Assembly: GCF_002994745.2 (NCBI RefSeq)
Contig: NC_037088.1
Span: forward strand, 63,444,397 to 63,508,396
DNA: 64,000 bases
Direction of reading: 5' to 3'
DNA from: Rosa chinensis
Taxonomy: Eukaryota; Streptophyta; Magnoliopsida; Rosales; Rosaceae
Shown: piece after piece, positions 41,214 to 52,872 of the stretch
How the letters are laid out: the number at the start of each line of letters is the position of its first letter
How positions within the stretch are numbered: the first letter of the stretch is position 1
Program-made: the position numbers and the translations under genes
Notes under the pieces: model-generated
Seen by the model: the letters and a program-made list of their open reading frames with translations, nothing else
The model's database searches: none
What the model was told of the DNA's origin: nothing

Positions 41214-41440
41214 ATGAATATTAATATATCTTCAACAAATGGTCCAGCGTTCAATGGGGGCCGAAGCATATGGTTACCTGGTTGGTTAAATGCTATTAAT
41301 GAGAATAATAATTCACTATTTCTTAACAATAGGATCCGGAGACATCGTGGTTCATCATGCTATTGCTCTAGGTTTACATACAACTACATTGATCTCAGTA
41401 AAAGGTGCTTTAGGTGCACGTGGTTCTAAGTTAATGCCAA
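41214..41440 (+). pseudogene. psaB: Nuclear copy of a plastid psaB fragment (NUPT)
   Basis: The + strand encodes [20 protein letters not shown], then, after a frame shift, [20 protein letters not shown] and RGSKLMP. This is the well-conserved part of PsaB, a photosystem I core protein encoded in chloroplast DNA, which normally reads [32 protein letters not shown]. The fragment covers roughly 75 of about 734 codons, carries frameshifts and substitutions, and stops abruptly at both ends. It is a decayed plastid-to-nucleus transfer without function. Confidence 0.88.
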
Positions 41441-41781
41441 AACCCTTCTTTTCAACTTCAACGGTTGACTTGCCGAGGCACCGCTTAAATTAGTCGAGAC
41501 AGTTGTTTACCTTCTAGCGCTTAAGCAGTTGCCTAAAGAGGTTTTTAGATTGATAATATTTGATTGTGACCTCAAACGTACAACACATATTCTCATCATG
41601 ATTTATAGTTTCTTGTCTACCACTATTAATGACATTCATAAGTCAATTGTGCTCAACCCTTAACCAATTACACCGAGTTAATTGGACCAAACTCCAAATC
41701 AATTTCACGCCTATAATTAGATTATCTACATACTACATTAAAAGTTAACCAAAAAATCTTACGATACAATTTCGCTACTTC

Positions 41782-41785
41782 AGTA

Positions 41786-41816
<31 letters not shown>

Positions 41817-41820
41817 TTAT
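41782..41820. repeat. AT microsatellite and poly-T
   Basis: An (AT)n run followed directly by a T-run that is probably the reversed poly-A tail of the adjoining minus-strand retroposon. Confidence 0.7.
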
Positions 41821-42780
41821 CAATTGGGGTGTCAATCCATTAATAAGTATATTAATTAGAGGCAAACATTACACAATAACCCACCCTATGAGCAGGCCGT
41901 CAAAAATAAGCTACTGATAAGAGCCTTAGTCCTTATAATCATGCGTAAAGATGCATTTCCTAGCAACTGAAACCAAGTCACCAGGAGAACTTGACACTAT
42001 CAAGAAAGGAACCGAATCAGGCCAATTCCCAACCCAATTTATTCTTAAAACTTTTGGGACCACCCTATGCATAGGAGACTTCCCTAGAAGCACATACAGT
42101 CTGAGTTAGAGGTAAAAAACTCAAACCCAAAACAAAAACACTAAGCCCACCAGAAAGTAGTTGTAGCAAAGGGCACACCTTAAAGGCCCATAAAGAAACC
42201 TAGCTAAATCTAACTAAAAAACTAAATATCAATAACCCACAGTGGCCCAAGGGGATACAGCCCAAAGCTGAAGGGATTGGGCCAAAAAGATCCCAGCCAC
42301 CACTACCCTGCTCAAGGGTGTCTGAGCACCGCCACCATCAAGATCTCACTGTCTGTTGCCGCCACGCCGCACAGAAATGCCACCACATCGTCTTAACACC
42401 ATCATTCCTAAGGCATCACCGAGACCCAGTGCAGACGGTTCCCAAATTAGATGGAATTAAAACCTGCGCACCCGACAGTCAACACCTTTGTCGACGCCGC
42501 TACTTGGAGCCGGGATGGATCAGAATCTAACCCAGCCTCCACTGCTAGTCACCGCTCCTTGCACCGATGTACAAGTCTTCCTTGCAGCCGAGAAGCATTG
42601 AAATAGAGATCAAGGATCGACCACAATTGCCTCCAAGCCATCAACCCCGGAGGCCATGGCAAAAGAACTACCCGTCCGACAGCAAGAAACAAAATTTGCA
42701 TGGTTTATTCACTCTCTGACTGCACTAGGGCTTAGAGAAGTTTTATAAATCTAATCTTCTTTTGTTTTGTATAATAACAT
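41809..42780 (-). mobile_element. Minus-strand retroposon (non-coding LINE-related)
   Basis: A GC-richer block of about 0.95 kb that, read on the minus strand, ends in poly-A (the T-run at 41809-41819) after attgatacaccccaattgat-like sequence. The interior is CG-rich with gccgcc-type motifs and has no recognisable protein. It resembles in build the two retroposons at 57292 and 58336. Target duplications were not identified, so the ends are approximate. Confidence 0.45.
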
Positions 42781-42794
42781 TTGTCTTTACTAAT

Positions 42795-43227
42795 TTCATT
42801 TAAGGGATAAATACTGGTTACTACCCTGTGGTTTAGGTCCAAAATCAATTCAGTCCCTGAACTTCTAATTTCATCAAAAACACCCCTACACTCTCAATTT
42901 TGATCTAATAGGTCCAATTCGTTAATATTCTGTTATGGATTCAAGTTATAGTTGGATTATTTGTTGAAAAACTATTTATGTTTAATAGTAGGACTCACTC
43001 CTAAATTGAATATGCAAGCCACATCGACACCCCATCATAAAACATAGGCCATATATGAGCCATGTTAACAAGTTAAATAACTCAATTGTCAGAAAACTAA
43101 CAAATTGGACCTATTAGATCAAAATTGAAAGTGCATGGGTGTTTTTGATGAAATTAGAAGTTCAGAGACTGAATTGATTTTAGATCCAAACTATAGGGTA
43201 GTAATCAGTATTTAGCTCTTCATTTAA
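42795..43227. mobile_element. Mutator-like MITE 3 (415 bp) with 9-bp target duplication
   Basis: The element is 42804-43218. Its left end is GGGATAAATACTGGTTACTA; the right end in reverse complement is GAGCTAAATACTGATTACTA. The 9-bp duplication ttcatttaa lies at 42795-42803 and 43219-43227. The inverted ends are about 135 bp and share caaaatcaattcagtc and gatctaataggtccaatt. It is non-coding. The outermost bases of the two ends differ slightly, indicating age. Confidence 0.85.
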
Positions 43228-43254
43228 TTTTTTTTCAAGAATTTCAATCAAAAA

Positions 43255-43645
43255 ATAAAACAGTGATTGTGCTATACTGATCAGTGCCTTGCTCAAGGAA
43301 TGGGAGGACTTGGCTAAGGTTAGTAATATATTGCAAGACTGTTGTCATTATTTAACGTCTCTTAGCTTTGTTTCTCTTAGGCGTGTCTTTCAGGAAGTAA
43401 ATGGTGCAGCAAATATGCTTGCTCACCTTGCTAATAGTTCTTCTGTTGATGATTTTTGTGTTAATGATACACCTGAGATCATTATAGATGTTCTTATTGA
43501 AGACGGTTGTAATGTCACACGAGGTTTAAGCTATCCGTTCCCCTTATTGTACTGTCCATTTTTGAGTTTTTTTTTTTTTTTGAGGATGGAGTAATAATGA
43601 TATTAATTAGCGGGAACTTCCTCTGCTATTAAAAAAAAAAAAAAC
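43255..43645 (+). mobile_element. LINE 3' end (RNase H tail)
   Basis: The + strand reads LKEWEDLAKVSNILQDCCHY, then RRVFQEVNGAANMLAHLAN, a degenerate RNase H end of a plant L1 ORF2 ('R..N..AH.LA'). A short 3' UTR and poly-A at about 43629-43642 follow. It is strongly 5' truncated, and its 5' border lies just after MITE 3. Confidence 0.7.
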
Positions 43646-44137
43646 AGAGTATATTTAAAAAAAATTTAAATTACAAAACCGTCCCATCGCTTTATTTATG
43701 GACTGCCAATTGGTCATTCGAAAAAGAAAGAAAAACAGTATCCGGTGCAGTCAATTCCCTTGGAGCCCGGATATGTGTCGAGTCCCTACTCGCTTTCTCC
43801 TTAATCAGGCACTCAAAATCTTTGACTCGACAGAAAAAGATTCAAAAACCACTCGCTTCCCCTGGGCTCGAGCCACATCTGATTCGTTTTCTTCGGCAAA
43901 CAACCCCACTCTCGTCACTGTTTATGCTTAAAAGTTTGAAAGTGGCCGTAGCCGCTGTACTCCGGCCGACACGTGTTGCTTAAAATTTGGATTAAAGTAC
44001 CATTATTACAAGCACGATACAGAGTCAGAGACACAACCCCAAATTCTACAGTGGAGAACTGATGTTGACTGAGGGTGTGAGAACTGAAAACTAACTGAGA
44101 AAGAGAGCAAGAAAAATAAACAGAGAGTCAGAGAGAG
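43646..44137 (+). promoter_or_regulatory. Upstream region of the MADS-box gene
   Basis: The 490 bp between the LINE tail and the MADS start codon. It contains a perfect G-box, cacgtg, at 43969-43974. Downstream of it is a purine-rich leader (agagagtcagagagag) just before the ATG. No clear TATA box was found. The promoter proximal to the gene is thus short and abuts transposon debris. Confidence 0.45.
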
Positions 44138-47100
44138 ATGGGGAGAGGGAAAGTGGAATTGAAGAAAATCGAGAATAAGATAAACCGGCAAGTGACCTTT
44201 TCGAAACGACGGCTCGGTCTGTTCAAGAAAGCTCAGGAGATCTCTGTGCTCTGCGATGCCCAAGTTGCCCTTATAGTCTCCTGCAGCCGCGGCAAGGTCT
44301 TCGACTTTGCCAGCACCAACGAGTATATATATCTGATCATCTTCTTCTTTTATTTTTAATTGTTATAGATTTTCTGGATTGCTTTTTCTTCCTTTGAATG
44401 ATGATATATATGGTGTGTACGTCCGTACGTGGCTTTAGAATTAGCTAGGGTTTCTGTCTCTCTTTATTATCTATCTGCAGCTTTGGTTTGAATGACTTCT
44501 GGGTTTTTGACCCCTCTCTCTATCTCTATCATTCACCATCATTTTATGATCAGAAAAGTACATATATAGGTCTCCCAATTAATTTTCATCGATAAACTCA
44601 ACTCGATATTCAGTTTTATTTTCCTTCAGAATTTACTTTTTTTTCTTTGATTAAGTTCCTTTCAGATCCTTCTTATTATAAGAAAAACTATATACATACA
44701 CAAAAGAATTTGCCATGAATCTTCTATGTCCAGTTTTCTGTTTCTGTAGAATTGTAGACTGCTGTATATGAATCTCAGTTATATATCTGAGATATTTCAT
44801 TGTAGATTTCCTTTATTACTATAAACAAGAACAATCAAATCGAAGAGTGGTTAATTAAGGTTTAACGAGGGATTTTAAATTAGATCAAAGGAGTTTAATG
44901 CAATATATATACTTAATTAGTTTTCTCTACGTTAATCCTGTATAAATACATAAATAGTACAACTCGCACGTTAGATGATTTGACAAACTAAATATTGGGC
45001 ATGGAATGGGGATAGGGATGGCAATGGGGAGGAAGATGATTAAATTACCATCTCCATATCCGACTTCATTCCCCATCTCTTTATCTGTCCTAAGGGTAAA
45101 ACTATGGTATGTTAACATTTCTCATACATCAACTATTTTTACCACTTTAAGGACTCGTGTTACCACTTTGAGGACTAATATTACTATTTTGAGGACTCAT
45201 ACGGTAAACTAAGAAAATTTACCACTTTAAGGACTCATGTTACCACTTTGAGGACTAATATTACTATTTTGAGGACTCATTTTACCATTTTTAAGGCAAT
45301 TGTATGCATGTCATACGTTAACACATTGTAAAATTTTCCCCGCCACAATCACCGTTAACAATATTACTTATCTATTATATAAAAATTCATACAGATAATT
45401 ATGGATTGTAAAGTATGTAGTTAAAATCAAACACCAAATAAAATAAATTATTTATTTCAATCAAACAAAAAACAAATACAAGTCTCGCTTAGAAAATAAC
45501 AATAAAAGTCTGCATTCGACAAAAAAAATTTCACAATCAACTGCTTAGTGTAATCTAACAACTTGCTCATTTACTCCAACAAGGTGAAATGAATAATATC
45601 AAAAATATATTGACAGAATTTAAATATTGACAAAAAGTTGAAATTTACATAAATATTTATTTATAAATAATATCAAAAATATATATAATAAATAATATAT
45701 ATATATATATATATATATTTCAGATAATTCTTATTGGGTGGTGATAGGCTATTTCTATACACCTAAATAGATGCACAAAAATGTCTATAATTTAACCCTA
45801 CAAGAATGTCGAAAATAGTATAGGTAAGTAGGGATCGTTCCCGCAAGAGATTGTGGTCTAATCACTAATCTAAAGACTCAAAACAAAATAAACCTAAACT
45901 GTCCAGTTATAAAGATCTGACTGGCAGACGACTCTAAACTATTCTAAATGTCACGAAAATTTACAGACAGACTCTAGACATGATAAACTAACTACTGACA
46001 AAGTTTGATAATTTTTGAAGATGTTTTGGTTGACGAACTAATTAAATAAAAACGAAACACTGAACGACTCCGAAAATAAAAAGACTTGATTTAGGGTTTT
46101 GAAAATCAAAGATAAAACAAGTTAGAGGAATTGCATCCACCACCAATCAATCAAGTATACTAATCATGTTCAACCTAATTTCATTTATCTATGGATGAAG
46201 ATGCTCAAGTTAACCCAACGCCTGAATTAACCTATTGTTCTTCCTTACTTGTATGCTAGGTGAGAGACGCTCTACACCTAACCTATTTTCTAAAATGCAA
46301 CCTAGGTTGACGCAACTCTAGATTTAACACATAGAAATCATTAAGATTAAGAAAAACGAGACATCACAAGGCATCATGAGTACGACGCGTCTCAATTAAC
46401 CTAGGAACCTAATCACTCGCCTTATAGACGATTTACTACTCTAGAACTCTCAACGGAACCCTCGAAACAAGGCACAGGCAATGATCATTCTTAGCAATAG
46501 AATCCTAAACATGCAATCTAAGTTGCGCACCAAAGAAAACATGCAAAGGAATCATCAATGTGAAGATAGAAATTAGATTCTCATCCAATAGATAAACAAA
46601 ACTAATTGAAAGTCATAATAAGTTTACAATCATGATTTGGGGCTTCAACAACCCCTAACAAAAGAGTTAGTTTCTCATAGAAAGAAAAACAAAAACAAGC
46701 TAAAGAGAAAAATAAGAAGTTGCAGTAGAGAGAGAGGGCGGGGAGCCGGGAAGAGAAGCCAAGCGCTGCTGCAGATTTTTCTCCTTTTATATACTTAGAG
46801 GTTGCCTTCATCTTTCTATTGTGTAGGAAATCCAAAACCTAAAAGAATTAGGGCTCACGTGCTTAGGTGGAGTTCTCCTATTGGCTCTTGAACTTGATGA
46901 CTTATTCCAACCATTCATATCATGCCAATTAAGTCAGAATATGATGCAAAAACTCGTCCTCGGGCTTTTCGGTGTGATTTGGGCTTCAAAACATAAATTC
47001 CCGTTCAACCTCAGATTCACGCGCAGCCTGACCTTCTTGTACTAAATCGGTCATAACTTCTTCTAGAAAAATGGTATTGACAAGCCGTAAAAAGAACTGG

Positions 47101-50100
47101 AAACTAGACATCTGAAGCTTTCCATCAATATAAAGATCATCCTCTGGATCATTGTGAGCTGGTCTCAGTGATCTGTCGAACTTGACTGATCTGCACAGGC
47201 AGATTTGCCGATTTTGCCTTTCAATCCCTCTTTTACTTCTTTTCTCATTCTTTGCTCAAAAAACCTATAAAACAAGTAAACCACGTAAATAACAAGAAAA
47301 TACACTAACTAACAAAGAAAGTATAGAGGTTAATGTTATTAATATCGCATAATTATGCTCCTATCAAATACCCCCACACTTAAGCTTTGCTAGTCCCTAG
47401 CAAACAACTAGACACTAGAACAAAAGACACAGACCTAACGTCTTCCAAACTTCTTAGAGAACTTATAATGCCCACAACTATGGTCAACAAGATTCAAGCA
47501 GTCATGAAATCAAACTCATAATCAGACTTAAGAGCTAATTTACTTTGATAACCATCATGCTCAAAATATAATGCAGAGATAATCCAAACCGATGCAACAA
47601 AAGAAAACTCAACATCTTCATGTTTCAAACAAGCTTCAACTTAATTTCTCACAAGGATGCTCTCAATTTCTTTTCTCTCATGATTTTCTGACTTGATGCC
47701 TAAGCATAACTATTCACTCAAGTTATATGTGAGAGGAATGATGTAATAAGGCAAACAAATAGCTCACATATGATAACAAGAAAGAAAAGCTTTTTCTGAT
47801 ATTTTTTCATTATGATCCCACGATTGGAATGCCAAAACTCGGATGAAGGCCAGTGACATCATATGCTCACCCTTCTGCACAAGTCTCCACAAATCGAATG
47901 CACAACTTCAAAGATCAGAAGGTCTTTATTCAAGGTTGTAATAGGGCCAAGGGTTGAGGTTTAATGAAAGAAAGGATAGGAAATAACAAAGATTCTAAAA
48001 ACCTAGTGGAGCGAGTAATGAAGTAAGAGATGAAAAATCTTTAAAGTTCTCAAGGTATAACGTCTACAACATTCGTGAAGTAGGACAAAGGCCAAATTCA
48101 TCATGTTGGGCCTTCACTTCTAATCAATCTCCTTTTTCACACAGAGAATCAGATCCAAACTTTGTATTATTTTTTTCTTTCAATGCCGAATAATTCTTTT
48201 TTTTTTCTTTTTCTTCTTTCTTTTCTTTTCTTCTTTCTTTTTTTTTTCACGGCAATAATTATTTTTTTCTTTGGATCATGAATTTGATTCCCCCACACTT
48301 GTTTTGTACAACAATCACCTTGAACGTAAATATCTCATGAATATAGCTCCACTAAATCTTAAGAATAAGGGTAAAGGAAAAACTACACTAGGCTCAAGGT
48401 TTAAGGATTATGTGGGTGATGAAAGAAAAGGCTAAATGTAGGCTCAAAGGGGTTAACTAGGGGTTGCACAACTTGTGTGCATAAAGGGACACCGGTTAGT
48501 TTGGCTTTGGTGGTAATTAATCCTAGTACCTTCATCCCTTCCCATCATGCAATTCAACCATACGCTTCAAGAGGCTTTGGGGCAAGTTCTAGCATTTGTC
48601 CTTATATAAATATGCATGTCAAATCCGAGTCTCAACCAAGGTGAATAAAAGATGAGATCAAGCAAAATCCTCGTCAAGAAAATAAGATGATCTATACTAA
48701 GCACTCAGAAAAGAAATAGCACATATAAAGGCTCAATAACTCACAAGGGACTAAATCAAGTTTAACTTGTTCTAGCATGCTTCCATCAAATTTTCAGTTA
48801 TCACATAAGCCCTAACCATCTATTGCACCATAAATCAAGCATAATAATCATAAAAGTCTATTAGCAATTATTTAAGATTATGAATCCAAAATCATGCTTG
48901 CAATAATCTTGTAACCATATAATTCAAATCGATAGTTCATGCTCATCATATTGTTGGAAGACTCCTAAAGACTCAACAAAACAAAAACAAAACCTAAAAA
49001 TATTTTTTTCTTGGTTGATTTTTCAGTTTTTTTTTTTTTTTTTGTTTTTTTTTTTTCTGACGACCGGTCGGCGGATTTCGCCGACTGGTCGGTGAGCTTC
49101 TGACCCTGAAATAGACAAACAACGACCGGTCGGCAGACTTCGCCGACTGGTCGGTGGATTTCGAAAAAAAACATGAAATTAAAGCCAAAACTCCTAAAAC
49201 AAAAACTCTAAGCAAAACAACAAAATGTTTAACCTTCCCCCCACACTTGATCTAAACATTGCCCTCAATGTTTGACTATGAAGTACAACAATGAACAAAC
49301 CAAGCATAAAGAAAAAGATTAAACACAACAAAAAGACACAATAAAGCAAATATAATCAAAGAACATAAATAAAAGGGAAGAGATAGAGAGATCAAATCTG
49401 TTTGGCGAACAATCCGTGCTACTTCCAACTCCTCCATCATTGGGTTGCCTCCCAAGTAGCGCTTGGTTTAACGTCCTCAGCCTGACAGACCTACTCTCCA
49501 TCAAGAGTAATCAGGAGGTTTTGGTCTTGGATCCCTCAAATGTTTAACCCTTTTAAGTGAAGTTTCATGATCTCTTGATAACAACTTGGGTAGCTTGGGA
49601 GTAATGGAAACATGCGATTGGATGATCCTCTTTTTCTTTCTCTTCTTCCATTGTCTCCATCTCCTATGAGATCCACCAAGCATGGATAGAAGGATCTCCT
49701 TATCAGATGTCAAATTCTCGCAAATGACCATCTCCACATGATCAACAAAATCAATGATTTCTTGGATGGAAGAAACATTTGTAGAGCTCGAATATGGCAA
49801 GGGAAAATCAGGTGGTGCACAGTGTGCTAGAGATAGAGGCCCGATGATATGTGATTTGATGGTATCCTCTTCTATAAAATCACCCATATCATCATTGAAA
49901 CACTCTTGATCTTCATGAGGTATTGTGATTGCTTCCGGCACATTGAACTCATTGTCATAAAGCTCCTCCTTACTTTCTTCATTATAAAACCCCTCATCAT
50001 CAAAGGGATCTTCCTCCTCCAACGCTTCAAGTTCGGTCAAGTGGTGGACGGTGTAGTCGTCATCCTCATCTAAGAATGAGTCACATAATGTATCATGAGA

Positions 50101-52839
50101 TTGAAGAAACACAGTGGCTGGTGTAGGGGGCTCCCATAGAGTTGTCATAGGTGTAAGAGAGTTCTCTTGAGGTAATGCGCTCTCCCAAATCTCATTAACT
50201 GCCGGCCAATCATCCTCCTCAATTGTGGAAAGCTCTTGAATTGGTTCTGGCTCTCTTGACTCTTGATTCAAGCAATCCAAAATTATCTCCACATATTGCC
50301 CAATCTTCTCAACAGATTCTTCAATATTTTGTGTATAAGATTTCATGCTCTGTATGCAAGAAGAAGCAGTATTAGTCATAGAAGCAACCAAATCTTCAAG
50401 AGAGTTACCTTCAGGTGTTGGTGACTGATGATCATGGTATGAAGACGAAGAAGCATCAAACGCATTGAAGGATTCTTGTTGGGAGTTTAGATAGCCATTC
50501 CACGCAAAGTAGGGATGATTATCCCATGCCGGATTGTACGCAGGCACATATTGATCATTCCAATGCCCTTGGTTTGCTTGATATCCTCCAAACATGTTGT
50601 TTTGATCGAAGTAAGCTTGATATTGCATGTTTGGACATGTCTCCGTTGAATGACCAACCAAGGAGCATATGGAACACAGCTCGTATGAAGGATGCCACAT
50701 TGGAAAACAAAAATAAAAAGAAAAGAAAGTTAGAATAGATACAGATCAAGAACAAAAATAAACCAAAAAAAATAGACTAGCAATTAGAAACAACAATCCC
50801 CGGCGACCGGCGCCAAAAATTGATAGGCTATTTCTATACACCTAAATAGATGCACAAAAATGTCTATAATTTAACCCTACAAGAATGTCGAAAATAGTAT
50901 AGGTAAGTAGGGATCGTTCCCGCAAGAGATTGTGGTCTAATCACTAATCTAAAGACTCAAAACAAAATAAACCTAAACTGTCCAGTTATAAAGATCTGAC
51001 TGGCAGACGACTCTAAACTATTCTAAATGTCACGAAAATTTACAGACAGACTCTAGACATGATAAACTAACTACTGACAAAGTTTGATAATTTTTGAAGA
51101 TGTTTTGGTTGACGAACTAATTAAATAAAAACGAAACACTGAACGACTCCGAAAATAAAAAGACTTGATTTAGGGTTTTGAAAATCAAAGATAAAACAAG
51201 TTAGAGGAATTGCATCCACCACCAATCAATCAAGTATACTAATCATGTTCAACCTAATTTCATTTATCTATGGATGAAGATGCTCAAGTTAACCCAACGC
51301 CTGAATTAACCTATTGTTCTTCCTTACTTGTATGCTAGGTGAGAGACGCTCTACACCTAACCTATTTTCTAAAATGCAACCTAGGTTGACGCAACTCTAG
51401 ATTTAACACATAGAAATCATTAAGATTAAGAAAAACGAGACATCACAAGGCATCATGAGTACGACGCGTCTCAATTAACCTAGGAACCTAATCACTCGCC
51501 TTATAGACGATTTACTACTCTAGAACTCTCAACGGAACCCTCGAAACAAGGCACAGGCAATGATCATTCTTAGCAATAGAATCCTAAACATGCAATCTAA
51601 GTTGCGCACCAAAGAAAACATGCAAAGGAATCATCAATGTGAAGATAGAAATTAGATTCTCATCCAATAGATAAACAAAACTAATTGAAAGTCATAATAA
51701 GTTTACAATCATGATTTGGGGCTTCAACAACCCCTAACAAAAGAGTTAGTTTCTCATAGAAAGAAAAACAAAAACAAGCTAAAGAGAAAAATAAGAAGTT
51801 GCAGTAGAGAGAGAGGGCGGGGAGCCGGGAAGAGAAGCCAAGCACTGCTGCAGATTTTTCTCCTTTTATATACTTAGAGGTTGCCTTCATCTTTCTATTG
51901 TGTAGGAAATCCAAAACCTAAAAGAATTAGGGCTCACGTGCTTAGGTGGAGTTCTCCTATTGGCTCTTGAACTTGATGACTTATTCCAACCATTCATATC
52001 ATGCCAATTAAGTCAGAATATGATGCAAAAACTCGTCCTCGGGCTTTTCGGTGTGATTTGGGCTTCAAAACATAAATTCCCGTTCAACCTCAGATTCACG
52101 CGCAGCCTGACCTTCTTGTACTAAATCGGTCATAACTTCTTCTAGAAAAATGGTATTGACAAGCCGTAAAAAGAACTGGAAACTAGACATCTGAAGCTTT
52201 CCATCAATATAAAGATCATCCTCTGGATCATTGTGAGCTGGTCTCAGTGATCTGTCGAACTTGACTGATCTGCACAGGCAGATTTGCCGATTTTGCCTTT
52301 CAATCCCTCTTTTACTTCTTTTCTCATTCTTTGCTCAAAAAACCTATAAAACAAGTAAACCACGTAAATAACAAGAAAATACACTAACTAACAAAGAAAG
52401 TATAGAGGTTAATGTTATTAATATCGCATAATTATGCTCCTATCAGGTGGGTATAGGGATCCCCAGTATTTGAATTTTGCATTTGATTTCATAATTAGAA
52501 TACTGAGGATCCCCATCTCTGTTACCCGATGACCCCTGAATTTCTCTCTGTTAGGGTTGAATACCCGGTGGGTACCCTACCCGATGGGGATTATTGTCAT
52601 CCCTAAATGGGGACCGGGGGGGTGTGTGTGTGTTATTTGCTATACATATATTAGGATTTTTGTGATCTGTAATTTCATCTTTCATATGACTCAACTGCTG
52701 TACCTATATATTACAGTAACACTTGTAAAGAAGGATGGAGCTATGAAGCTGTCATATATGTTTATATTAACTTCGTATTTTAACATTGTTTTTTCTTCTT
52801 CTCCTTATTGATGAATTAAGATATACAATTGATTAATGG

Positions 52840-52872
<33 letters not shown>

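Larger units (their letters stand above)
45737..52450 (-). mobile_element. Very young gag-only LTR retrotransposon in MADS intron 1
   Basis: The element is 45742-52445 (6,704 bp) with the 5-bp duplication ggtgg at 45737-45741 and 52446-52450. Both LTRs are 1,625 bp. I found one difference between them (g at about 46767, a at about 51846), so the insertion is very recent. On the minus strand, the primer site after the LTR reads tttttggcgccggtcgccgg, and the purine tract before the other LTR reads aagtgtgggggtatt. Both forms are typical of Athila/Tat-like gypsy elements. The 3.45-kb interior has one gag-like ORF but no protease, reverse transcriptase, RNase H or integrase. It is thus non-autonomous (of the TR-GAG or LARD kind), and it lies antisense to the MADS gene. 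Confidence 0.93.

Noticed and set aside
46602..46835. A 77-codon frame repeated at 51681-51914.
   Set aside because: It is present only because both copies lie in the two LTRs. Short, no domain, and not placed where an LTR element encodes protein.
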